Shown here one piece after another: positions 1 to 7,047 of a stretch of DNA of 15,745 nt (the first letter of the stretch is position 1; every line of letters begins with the position of its first letter). Both the position numbers and the translations under genes were made by a program. This DNA comes from Ferruginibacter sp. (GTDB lineage Bacteria; Bacteroidota; Bacteroidia; Chitinophagales; Chitinophagaceae), in the NCBI GenBank assembly GCA_025357775.1, contig JANXOQ010000093.1, forward strand, positions 1-15,745, written 5' to 3'. Below the pieces are notes generated by a model. It had not been told where the DNA came from. It was given only the letters and a program-made list of their open reading frames with translations, and did no database searches.

Positions 1-1
1 T

Positions 2-1066
2 TTAGCATTATTTATTGGACATTACTTTGCTATTTTGCGTTTTTACGGTGTTAATTTCTCGGTTACAGACCATCAAGTTTTAATTTTTCATAATACTTGT
101 AGAATTTGTATAACTGGTTTTTTTGTATCAAGCGGCTTTTATATTGCCATTAACCTTGCTAGGGTTAAGAATAAAATAAATGATACAGGCTTTTATTTTG
201 TAAAAACATTTTGGATAAAGCGCATTCTAAGATTCTGGCCTACATATTATTTTTTAATACTACTTGCATTTTTTATATTTCCGCATCTACATATTTTAGA
301 CCTGCCGAAAAACAACTTACCTGATATCAAAAATGTTTTGGATAATAAAGGCTTAATATTATATTATTTTGCATTGTTACCCCAAGTACCCAATTGTCTA
401 AGATATAACCTCGATTTTGCAGATTTAGCTTGGTCTATGGGGGTAGAGGAAATCTTTTACATATTTATACCATTTGTATTTTTTTATACAAAGCACTATC
501 TAAAGGTAATAATAGTATTATTTATTTTATATTTTGTAATAAAAACACTTTTTTGCACTATTTACCTTTCTAAAATATCTCCTTTTACACTAAATATGTT
601 TGGTATATCAGAGTACGAAAGTATTTTGCTAGGTTGTATTGTGGGCATATTGGTAAATAAGTATCCTGTATTTTATAAAAGCATAACAAAACAAATGGTA
701 GTATTTGCAGTATTTTGTGCAACTGTACTATTAATATATCATACAACTGTCCCTTATACTTACTTACATATAGCATTATGCTTTGCAATAATATTTGCAT
801 ATTATTTTGAAAGGGAGTCGTGGGTAGCAAAAATAAAACCATTGGTATTTTTTGGTAAAATGACGTTTAGTTTTTATGCTTTTCATCAAGTTGCAATCGT
901 ATTATGTATTAATTTATTTAAAGATTATATTAATATTAAAGAGAATGCCCTTGCTTTTATTAGTATTATATTGCCAGTAGCTATTGGTATTTCTTATGTT
1001 GTATACAAATTTATTGAAGAACCTTTTTTGCATAAAAAAAATGCTTTAAACTACAGCACAAAATAA
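2..1066 (+). CDS. Acyltransferase family 3 (OafA-like) integral membrane protein, 5' truncated by window edge
   Basis: Polytopic membrane O-acyltransferase that probably moves an acyl group onto a surface glycan or lipid; the acceptor cannot be told. The reading frame is open from base 2, so the start lies upstream. A TTG at 35 would cut off the first membrane segment, whose GHYFAIL stretch carries the conserved family histidine. Other family signatures follow: FFVSSGFYI in the second membrane segment, the basic WIKRILRFWPTYY before a membrane helix, and WSMGVEEIFYIFIP. About ten hydrophobic segments run to the C-terminal FIEEPF. Only a few N-terminal residues seem to be missing. The M23 peptidase gene starts 10 nt downstream, so the two are probably co-transcribed and act in envelope modification. 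The family is confident, the substrate unknown. Confidence 0.88.
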   Translation, partial: LALFIGHYFAILRFYGVNFSVTDHQVLIFHNTCRICITGFFVSSGFYIAINLARVKNKINDTGFYFVKTFWIKRILRFWPTYYFLILLAFFIFPHLHILDLPKNNLPDIKNVLDNKGLILYYFALLPQVPNCLRYNLDFADLAWSMGVEEIFYIFIPFVFFYTKHYLKVIIVLFILYFVIKTLFCTIYLSKISPFTLNMFGISEYESILLGCIVGILVNKYPVFYKSITKQMVVFAVFCATVLLIYHTTVPYTYLHIALCFAIIFAYYFERESWVAKIKPLVFFGKMTFSFYAFHQVAIVLCINLFKDYINIKENALAFISIILPVAIGISYVVYKFIEEPFLHKKNALNYSTK

Positions 1067-1076
1067 ACTATGCGGT

Positions 1077-1865
1077 ATGAAACAATATTCTTTTATTTAT
1101 TTGGGAGTACTATTGTTAATGCTAACCATTGTTTTGCAAAGCAACAATGTAGTTTTAAAAAAAGACAATAAAAATATATTATTGGCAAGTACAGATAGCC
1201 AATTTAAAGTGTACACCAACTACGATTCTCTGCTAAGTGTTTCTATTGCAAAAATAAATACCGTACAAAAAAGAGATAGTACCCCAAAAACAAAAGATGA
1301 TAGTATAAAATTTGATTTATACAAAAAAATATATGCATTAGAAGTACTATTACTCAACAGGGCTGATAAGTTTGAGAAAATGATACCTATTATAGAAAAT
1401 ATGCAATCTTTTTCGCCAAATTTTAATTTTATACCTGCCATGATGCCTTGTAAGCCAAACAGCTACAAACGATTAAGCAGTGGTTTTGGGTATAGAGTAC
1501 ATCCTGTAAGAAAAACGGTAAGGTTGCATGCTGGCTTAGATATAGCTGCCGAAATGGGTACCAATGCTTATGCTACCGCAAATGGCGTAGTTACAGCCTC
1601 TGAGTATAAAGGCGGTTATGGAAATACCATTGTAATTAAGCATCCTTTTGGTTTTGAAACATTGTTTGGGCATTTAAGTGCAAGATTTGTACATGTAGGG
1701 CAAGCTGTTACAAGAGGTGAAATTATAGGAGCAGTTGGCTCCACAGGCTTATCTACAGGGCCACACCTACATTATGAAGTACATAAAAACGGCAATAAAA
1801 TAAATCCGATTGCATTTACCAACCTAGCTATGAGGGTATTTTTTAATGATTTGGAAAATAAATAG
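1077..1865 (+). CDS. Membrane-anchored M23 (LytM-type) metallopeptidase
   Basis: Predicted zinc endopeptidase of peptidoglycan cross-links. An N-terminal hydrophobic segment (about residues 6-20) is a signal anchor or uncleaved signal. A short helical linker (about 80-115) leads to the LytM domain (about 133-246). The zinc ligands are visible as HAGLD (H151, D155) and the second histidine of PHLHYEV (H232). H199 in FGHLS and H230 are the expected catalytic histidines. The glycine-rich core GSTGLSTGPHLH and the entry motif LSSGFGYRVHP are typical. All catalytic residues are present, so it should be an active enzyme rather than a LytM-like activator. It follows the acyltransferase by 10 nt. Start chosen at ATG 1077, which keeps the signal segment. 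Confidence 0.93.
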   Translation: MKQYSFIYLGVLLLMLTIVLQSNNVVLKKDNKNILLASTDSQFKVYTNYDSLLSVSIAKINTVQKRDSTPKTKDDSIKFDLYKKIYALEVLLLNRADKFEKMIPIIENMQSFSPNFNFIPAMMPCKPNSYKRLSSGFGYRVHPVRKTVRLHAGLDIAAEMGTNAYATANGVVTASEYKGGYGNTIVIKHPFGFETLFGHLSARFVHVGQAVTRGEIIGAVGSTGLSTGPHLHYEVHKNGNKINPIAFTNLAMRVFFNDLENK

Positions 1866-1872
1866 TATTGGC

Positions 1873-1901
1873 ATGGTAAATTTTTAAGATAATTTACTTT
1901 A
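1873..1901 (+). promoter_or_regulatory. Bipartite promoter-like site 1 (ATGGTAAATT-N14-CTTTA)
   Basis: The exact decamer ATGGTAAATT (1873-1882) is followed after 14 nt by CTTTA (1897-1901), 29 nt before the ATG at 1931. The same two boxes with the same spacing occur before other unknown genes in this window. The decamer also forms a small inverted repeat here, GTAAATT (1876-1882) with AATTTAC (1891-1897). The spacing would fit -33/-7-like boxes, but this is inference. Confidence 0.6.
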
Positions 1902-1930
1902 TATTTAATATGTAATTAAAAATATTTATT

Positions 1931-3046
1931 ATGGCACAAAATAATCTTGAAGAGAGGCTTGCTGAGATATTTAGAACGTTGGAAAAGAAAGATATTCCAA
2001 TACCTCCAAGGGGGGAGTATAGTGAACAAACACTAGCTCAGACGAATACAAATGTGAAAAATTCGTTTGATTTTGGAGAGGCTGGTTATGGTTTAGTTTC
2101 TAAATCAAAAACTAATAACGTAACCTCAATAATTGAGGGGAAAAAATTAGATTTAGAAAGTGAAGTAATTCCAATAAAGCCTGCAATTATTTCCCCTGCA
2201 ACACCAGCACCTGTAGTTCCTACTACACCAGCACCATCAACCATTATTCCTGTTACTCCTACTACTCCAGCACCTGTGGTTCCTGTACCTGCTACACCAG
2301 CACCAGTACCTGTCGTTCCTGTCGTTCCTGTTACTCCTGTTCCTGCGGTTCAACCTATTGATGGCACATCAAGTACTAGCATTGTTTTAGGTAGTGGTAT
2401 GAATATTAACGTGTCACCAAATCCTACAGAAGGAAATAAATTGACAAATAACAATAATAATTTGGTACTAAAAGCACCGGTTGTTAAAGGGGAGGGTAGT
2501 CCTAATAGTTATTCAATACCATTGGGAGATGTTATGCCATTTTTGAATAATAATAAAATACAAACCCCCAAAGATTTAGAGAAACTGCTTTCGCCTGGTG
2601 TAATAAATTTAAAAGGAACAGGTTTTGATACTAAAAATGTAAAATTAGAATTTCAAAATGGAAAACCATTTGTAACGTTTGATGCTGTGCCAAAACTAGC
2701 CACGGCTGTAGATGCAAATTTTAAGGGTGAAACATTTTCTGGTAAAGAATTAATTCCTAACGCACAACCAACATTTAAAGGTGAAATTAATGTTAATTTG
2801 ACTCCTGGGGTTGGTGGTAGTACTAATTCGGTTTTTAAAGATGCTAGTATTGAGGCAAATTATAATAATGGACAAATAGGTGGCTCTGCAAAAATTACCG
2901 CTAAAACCGTAACTGAAAAACCTGAAAAACCTACAGAAGCATTTCTTTCATTGCCAGCTTTCTATTTAACTCCTGAAGTAAAAGATAAGTTTTTAGGAAT
3001 TAAAGAAAATGAAATAAAAACTCAACCACAAATTAAACAGCGCTAA
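1931..3046 (+). CDS. Unknown protein with Pro-rich linker and C-terminal beta-rich domain (371 aa)
   Basis: No family recognised. No signal peptide or membrane segment is visible. A charged, helical N-terminus (residues 1-20, NNLEERLAEIFRTLEKK) is followed by a polar stretch. Residues about 81-142 form a proline-, valine- and threonine-rich linker built from repeated TPAPVVP-like units. After it comes a polar, beta-prone domain (about 190-371). Residues 193-255 and the C-terminal tail resemble the next gene (3074-4018): YSIPLGDV against YTVDLKDF, then KDKFLGIKENEIKTQP against ITEFLKKIGIEPKQ. It is probably the first gene of a three-gene operon (27 nt to the next) and has motif site 1 upstream. 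A structural or adhesive extended protein is possible but unproven. Confidence 0.85.
   Translation: MAQNNLEERLAEIFRTLEKKDIPIPPRGEYSEQTLAQTNTNVKNSFDFGEAGYGLVSKSKTNNVTSIIEGKKLDLESEVIPIKPAIISPATPAPVVPTTPAPSTIIPVTPTTPAPVVPVPATPAPVPVVPVVPVTPVPAVQPIDGTSSTSIVLGSGMNINVSPNPTEGNKLTNNNNNLVLKAPVVKGEGSPNSYSIPLGDVMPFLNNNKIQTPKDLEKLLSPGVINLKGTGFDTKNVKLEFQNGKPFVTFDAVPKLATAVDANFKGETFSGKELIPNAQPTFKGEINVNLTPGVGGSTNSVFKDASIEANYNNGQIGGSAKITAKTVTEKPEKPTEAFLSLPAFYLTPEVKDKFLGIKENEIKTQPQIKQR
2201..2352 (+). repeat. Imperfect in-frame repeat coding a Pro/Val/Thr-rich linker
   Basis: Degenerate repeats of an ACACCAGCACCTGT-GTTCCT type unit encode successive TPAPVVP, VPATPAP and VPVTP peptides inside the 371-aa protein. 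Such repeats can change in number by slippage, so linker length may differ between strains. Confidence 0.75.
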
Positions 3047-3073
3047 TAAGTTAACCTAATAAAGTAAGTTATA

Positions 3074-4018
3074 ATGCCAATAGAAGTAACAATACCTAAG
3101 AACGCAAACAGTGGTGCTGAAATAATTACTACAGTACCTGTTATAACTCCAGTTGTAACTACACCAAATCAAAAACCGGATATTAATCAAACAGTTGATA
3201 ATCCATTAGCTACCAACAAGCTCTCTACAATATCAGTAACTAATAAGTTATCAGATGGTATTACCACTCCATTAAGCATAGGTCAACCAAACACACCTAC
3301 ATCAAACCAGTCATCACCACCCATATCTCAAGCAGATTTTAATAAGTTATTTGAAAGTAGCGACAAAAAAACAGCTGACCCTGCGGTAATAGTTCTTCCT
3401 ACATTATCCGCTACAAATAGTTTATTAAACGGAATAAGCTACCCATTAGCTTTTAAAAACGGTAGCCCAAATGTAAATGAAGAAAATGCCCGTGGCAACC
3501 AAATATTTAGTTTAAAGGTTGTTAAAGACCCAGCCAACCCTAGTTTATACACTGTAGATTTAAAAGATTTTGTAGCCTCCACAAAGTTTAATACAGAAGC
3601 TGAAATAATGAAATTTTTTAATAAGCCTGGCACTTTGAGGATAGATTCAACTAACTTGCCGGTAGGTGTAAAGTTTGTGAATGAAGGAGGAAATAATCCT
3701 AAATTAGTTATTGATACAAACCCAGTAATGGTTTCGCCAACAAATTTATCAGCGTCATATAATACTGCTGATAGAGAAAAAGGTGCGTATTTTGGACTTA
3801 ACTGGAGCTTATCATTTGGGGGAAAAGAACCTGAAAAAAGTAATTTTAGTATTAAAGCAGGACGTAATGAGTTTGGGGTTGGGTTAAATGTAGAAAATCC
3901 TATTAAACTAGAAGGTAATATAAATAGTGTTCAAGTTTCTGTACCTAATAAAGATATAATAACAGAATTTCTAAAAAAAATTGGTATTGAGCCTAAACAA
4001 AATAAACCAAAATTATGA
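3074..4018 (+). CDS. Unknown protein sharing a C-terminal domain with its upstream neighbour (314 aa)
   Basis: No family recognised and no signal peptide or membrane helix. The N-terminal third is Thr/Pro/Asn-rich and probably extended. It holds two copies of a short motif: TNKLSDGITTPLSIGQPN (about 56-73) and TNSLLNGISYPLAFKNGSPN (about 114-133). From about 145 on the protein is beta-prone. Residues 158-221 and the tail align by eye with the 1931-3046 product, so the two are divergent duplicates that differ in their N-terminal linkers. It lies 27 nt after that gene, and its TGA overlaps the next ATG (ATGA at 4015-4018), implying translational coupling. Confidence 0.85.
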   Translation: MPIEVTIPKNANSGAEIITTVPVITPVVTTPNQKPDINQTVDNPLATNKLSTISVTNKLSDGITTPLSIGQPNTPTSNQSSPPISQADFNKLFESSDKKTADPAVIVLPTLSATNSLLNGISYPLAFKNGSPNVNEENARGNQIFSLKVVKDPANPSLYTVDLKDFVASTKFNTEAEIMKFFNKPGTLRIDSTNLPVGVKFVNEGGNNPKLVIDTNPVMVSPTNLSASYNTADREKGAYFGLNWSLSFGGKEPEKSNFSIKAGRNEFGVGLNVENPIKLEGNINSVQVSVPNKDIITEFLKKIGIEPKQNKPKL

Positions 4019-5148
4019 GTGAAGCATTAAAAGACATTGAGAAAGATTTTGCAAAACAATTCAGATTTTCAGGGTTGATAACAAAACAAGATTTGAAAAA
4101 TGAAGTATATCCTAAACTTATTGATAATAATAGAACCGCTATATTAGAGGCTGTTGTATCTACATTAAAAGATAGAAATAGCCAACAAGAGCTCATAGAT
4201 AAACTAGGTCAGGTTGTAAACAACCCTGCCGCTGTAGAAGAAATTATAAACAAACAAAATAGCAAAAGTGGCGGTGGTCAAACAAATGCAACAGGCAAAA
4301 ACGCTGATAATTTAGGTGCTCCTGCTACAACACCCGATGGAGCTGTAGCTATAGCCAATACCAAACCGCTTACAAGTGAAGAAGAATATAATATTAAAAA
4401 ATTTACAGAGCAATTTCCTAATAACCTACCTCCTCAAGAAGTTTTAAAAAAAATTGATGAATATGGCATAAAACCACTGTTGGATAAAAATTTTGAAAAT
4501 GAGAGAAGAAATTACATGGGTCTTGCGCCAAACCCTGCCTCTGCTAGTAACATGAACCCAGAATTTGAAAAAATAAGTGTTCAAAATTTTAAAGAAAAAT
4601 TTCCTGTACTTGCTAAAGGTCTTAGCGATAAACAAATTGCCTACGGTATATCAGTATCCCCAAAGGAAAGTTTACTTTTTACCGCATTACAAAACGAATT
4701 GAAAGATTTTAATAGTAAACTTAAACCAACGGCACCTACACAATCACCTATTCTTGAAGTTGCAAAAGGTTTAAACTTAAACAGAACAGCATCTATTGCA
4801 ATGCACTATGCCAAATTAAGTAATGGAGACATTAATCAAAAAGATAAAAGTTTGTATGCACAATCTTTGGTAGAAGCTTCTAAAATAAAAGCAATCATTT
4901 CCGCATCGGGTGGTGGTAGTTTAACACTTAATGATTATTTAAGTGTATCTAAAAACCCAGAGGTAGGTAAGCAAGTTTTTATGGCTCTTAGCAGTGGAGA
5001 TAACAAAATAACTGGGCATTTAGAAAAAGATAGCGATATAGTAGCACAAATAAAAGAGGCAGTAAAAGATAAAGATATAGTGCAAAATAATACACAAACA
5101 AGCGATATAAAACCAACAAATAAACCTGCTTTAACAGCAAGTAGATAA
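4015..5148 (+). CDS. Unknown helical protein, third gene of operon (377 aa)
   Basis: No family recognised. An N-terminal helical block (1-80) contains a SHOCT-like turn, FRFSGLITKQDLKNEVYPKL (17-36). A Gly/Asn/Ala-rich linker (about 81-118) joins it to a second helical block. There, IKKFTEQFPNNL...IDEYGI (127-152) and VQNFKEKFPVLA...QIAYGI (189-212) look like two copies of one module. The C-terminal 40 residues are charged and polar. No signal peptide or transmembrane segment is visible. The start overlaps the stop of the preceding gene, so these two products are probably made in matched amounts and may interact; that is inference. Confidence 0.85.
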   Translation: MSEALKDIEKDFAKQFRFSGLITKQDLKNEVYPKLIDNNRTAILEAVVSTLKDRNSQQELIDKLGQVVNNPAAVEEIINKQNSKSGGGQTNATGKNADNLGAPATTPDGAVAIANTKPLTSEEEYNIKKFTEQFPNNLPPQEVLKKIDEYGIKPLLDKNFENERRNYMGLAPNPASASNMNPEFEKISVQNFKEKFPVLAKGLSDKQIAYGISVSPKESLLFTALQNELKDFNSKLKPTAPTQSPILEVAKGLNLNRTASIAMHYAKLSNGDINQKDKSLYAQSLVEASKIKAIISASGGGSLTLNDYLSVSKNPEVGKQVFMALSSGDNKITGHLEKDSDIVAQIKEAVKDKDIVQNNTQTSDIKPTNKPALTASR

Positions 5149-5283
5149 TACAGATTTTTTTATTAGTTGTATTATATTAGCCAAATAATATTTATTTATA
5201 CAAGCATTTATATTGAGTAAAAAAATATAGTGATTAATGTAAATAATATTCTAATTTTATTATAATTATAAAAAATAATACAA

Positions 5284-5910
5284 TTGAATACTACATTAAA
5301 ACCATTAGAAGTAATAAGATTTACTGCAAGGCAACATTGGGTACAACTTGTGTTGCCTATTTTACTTTGGGTACTAATTACTATAGGTTTGGTATGGTGG
5401 CAACACAATTGGATAGCGCTTTTAATTATTGTATTGGTTGCAATAATACCTATTATGAAGTATGTAAGTTGGAAATACAACTTGTGGATTGTGACAAACA
5501 TAAGAGTAATAGATGAACGAGGTTATTTTACTAGATACAGTAAAGAAAGCCCATTGGATAGAATAAACAATGTAGAATATGACCAATCTGTTATTGGGCG
5601 TATGTTAAGTTTTGGCAATGTAGAAATACACACTACTGCAGAACTAACCTTGACAAGATTTGTATTTATAAAAAATCCAATGTTGTTTAAAGATGCTATT
5701 ACAAATGCACAAGAGGATTATAAAAAGCAACCTATATATGTGCAAGCAGCGCCACAGGCCAATAATGTAGACCCTCATAATACGCCACACACAAATACCC
5801 TTCCATTAATAGCAGATGAACTACACAAGCTATTTATACTAACACAGCGGGGCATCTTAACCCAAGAAGAGTATAGCATACAAAAAAGCAAAATTTTAAA
5901 TAGAAATTAG
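5284..5910 (+). CDS. bPH2-domain (YdbS-like) membrane protein with C-terminal SHOCT motif, TTG start
   Basis: Inner-membrane protein of the bacterial pleckstrin-homology 2 family. Two membrane helices (about 20-38 and 42-60) precede the bPH2 domain (about 63-145). The domain shows the typical run YNLWIVTNIRVIDERGYF, then SPLDRINNVEYDQSVIGRML and FGNVEIHT. A polar linker leads to a C-terminal SHOCT motif (about 175-206; LFILTQRGILTQEEYSIQKSKIL), a short helical module often found with membrane or stress proteins. The frame has a stop at 5269-5271 and no ATG before residue 58, which lies inside the second membrane helix. The TTG at 5284 is therefore the best start. No copy of the island motif was found upstream. 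The precise function of bPH2 proteins is poorly defined. Confidence 0.9.
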   Translation: MNTTLKPLEVIRFTARQHWVQLVLPILLWVLITIGLVWWQHNWIALLIIVLVAIIPIMKYVSWKYNLWIVTNIRVIDERGYFTRYSKESPLDRINNVEYDQSVIGRMLSFGNVEIHTTAELTLTRFVFIKNPMLFKDAITNAQEDYKKQPIYVQAAPQANNVDPHNTPHTNTLPLIADELHKLFILTQRGILTQEEYSIQKSKILNRN

Positions 5911-5984
5911 TAACTTCCACAACAGCAAAAAACATTTAATTGGAATGTATTTTATCGGAAAATATAACTAAACTAAACCTATTT

Positions 5985-6266
5985 ATGTGTAAACTTATTT
6001 TCATAATTTTTTGTGGTTTTAATTTTTCTTCTTTTGGACAATCAGTTAATAAAATTGGTGAACTAAAGTATTTAAATGCAAAAATTATTAAAGTTGATAC
6101 TGTATTGGAAACTTTTTGTGGGCAAAAAGTAGAAGCCGCTCGTATAACTTTATTAGCAACAACCAAAATGCAATTAACTTGTAACTTTGGGAAGCCCCAA
6201 AAAGATATTTGGAAAAATGTGGAAAATAAAATTTTATATATTATGCGCAAGACAAAAATAGCCTAA
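5985..6266 (+). CDS. N-terminal part of a small secreted protein, apparently frameshifted
   Basis: Starting at ATG 5985 gives a classical signal peptide, MCKLIFIIFCGFNFSSFG, with likely cleavage before QS, a pattern common in Bacteroidota. A possible TTG start at 5940 would put charged residues before it and is less likely. The mature part (GELKYLNAKIIKVDTVLETFCGQKVEAARITL...) is beta-prone and not recognised. The frame ends in an implausible tail at 6266. The -1 frame is open from 6230 through 6634 and continues sensibly, so this is probably the first half of one gene of about 215 codons. Confidence 0.6.
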   Translation: MCKLIFIIFCGFNFSSFGQSVNKIGELKYLNAKIIKVDTVLETFCGQKVEAARITLLATTKMQLTCNFGKPQKDIWKNVENKILYIMRKTKIA

Positions 6267-6634
6267 TACATAAATCTCTTATAAATGAAATAAATGAATA
6301 CATAATAAATGCAGAAGTGTATGAAAAAAAGCATAGCAAGCATGTAGACCTTACAGATTTGAACCTGAGTAAATCTTTTATTATAGACGGTAATAATACA
6401 ATCCCTTACACATCATCAGAAACTTATAATGCAGGAGATTATAGGGTATTTTATTTAAACAAACAGGTTTATAAAATTGTAAATCCTATACCATTTACAG
6501 CTGGTATTTTAGCTAGCTTTCAAGATAATATTTCTTTTACCAAAAATGGGCAAAAACTTGCTTATAGTAAAGGTAAATACGTAAGGGATTTAAACATTGC
6601 CAAACAAATTATTGCAAAAGAACAAAATAAATAA
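6230..6634 (+). pseudogene. C-terminal part of the same frameshifted small secreted protein
   Basis: This frame has no convincing start. The first in-frame candidate is a GTG at 6317, but coding-like sequence (YYAQDKNSLIHKSLINEINEYIINAEVYE) already begins near 6239. Joining it to the 5985 frame by a -1 shift in the TATATATTATG stretch around 6234-6244 gives a continuous protein. It would end in ...FTKNGQKLAYSKGKYVRDLNIAKQIIAKEQNK. A one-base deletion in the TA run is the simplest cause. Sequencing error or a programmed shift are alternatives. Product not recognised. Confidence 0.55.
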
Positions 6635-6832
6635 TATTAACTTTTTTTAAAATAAAAAGCAGCTAGGGTGAGCTTATAGAACTCGATGCGCTACTAGAAA
6701 CCACCTTCAAAATTATTTGGCTGATATTGATTATGATTTTCAAATTAGCTTAAATCACTTTTACAATTGTTATAATTTTAAGTGCATCAAAGTTACACTT
6801 AACTACAAGCAAACTTCTCCTTTCGTTACATA

Positions 6833-6848
6833 TTTCGCAAAAGCGAAA
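6833..6848. repeat. Short perfect hairpin TTTCGC-AAAA-GCGAAA
   Basis: Six-base perfect arms around an AAAA loop. No T-run follows on either strand, so it is not a convincing intrinsic terminator for the frameshifted gene upstream. It could be an RNA structural element or a protein-binding palindrome. Confidence 0.45.
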
Positions 6849-6978
6849 GACCTTAAAATTTGTTTTACTAGCTAAGACCAACACTCCTATTTTGAAAATT
6901 GAATAAAAAAATTACAAATTGTATTGTAAGAAAGTTTTTTGAAAATTACTATAGATATCCAATAAAGAGTTAAATACC

Positions 6979-7007
6979 ATGGTAAATTATCTTCATTTAT
7001 TTCTTTG
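6979..7007 (+). promoter_or_regulatory. Bipartite promoter-like site 2 (ATGGTAAATT-N14-CTTTG)
   Basis: ATGGTAAATT at 6979-6988 is followed after exactly 14 nt by CTTTG (7003-7007), 40 nt before the ATG at 7048. The TTTCTTTG context resembles the Bacteroidota -7 box TAnnTTTG in part. The first box sits in a local palindrome, TACCATGGTA (6976-6985). Confidence 0.6.
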
Positions 7008-7047
7008 GTTGTTAACTTTAAAAAAATAAATTAATAATTTTTTTTAC

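Larger units (their letters stand above)
6635..7047. other. 413-nt intergenic region with a hairpin and the motif-2 promoter-like site
   Basis: No supported gene. It contains a perfect short hairpin (6833-6848), motif site 2 (6979-7007), and a slightly more GC-rich stretch near 6660-6710 that matches nothing I know. A 60-codon open frame without an ATG (about 6670-6864) is noted but not called. Confidence 0.6.

Noticed and set aside
585..842. Minus-strand open frame inside the acyltransferase gene
   Set aside because: It lies opposite a confidently assigned gene and shows no family features of its own. The same applies to minus-strand frames within 1220-1441, 3439-3633, 3993-4196, 4444-4635, 5208-5501, 5936-6250, 7044-7385, 7797-8165, 8475-8660, 9314-9532, 10209-10391 and 14443-14757.
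2201..2352. CRISPR-like or non-coding repeat
   Set aside because: The repeats are in frame, encode a Pro/Val/Thr linker, and have no constant-length unique spacers.
5145..5175. Inverted repeat ATAATACA / TGTATTAT after the 4015 gene as a terminator
   Set aside because: The stem is all A/T except one C-G pair, the loop is 15 nt and no T-run follows the second arm. Too weak to call.
6670..6864. Open frame of about 60 codons in the 6635-7047 gap (…NHLQNYLADIDYDFQIS…)
   Set aside because: It has no ATG, only a mid-frame TTG, and no recognisable family. It could be a gene relic but cannot be supported.
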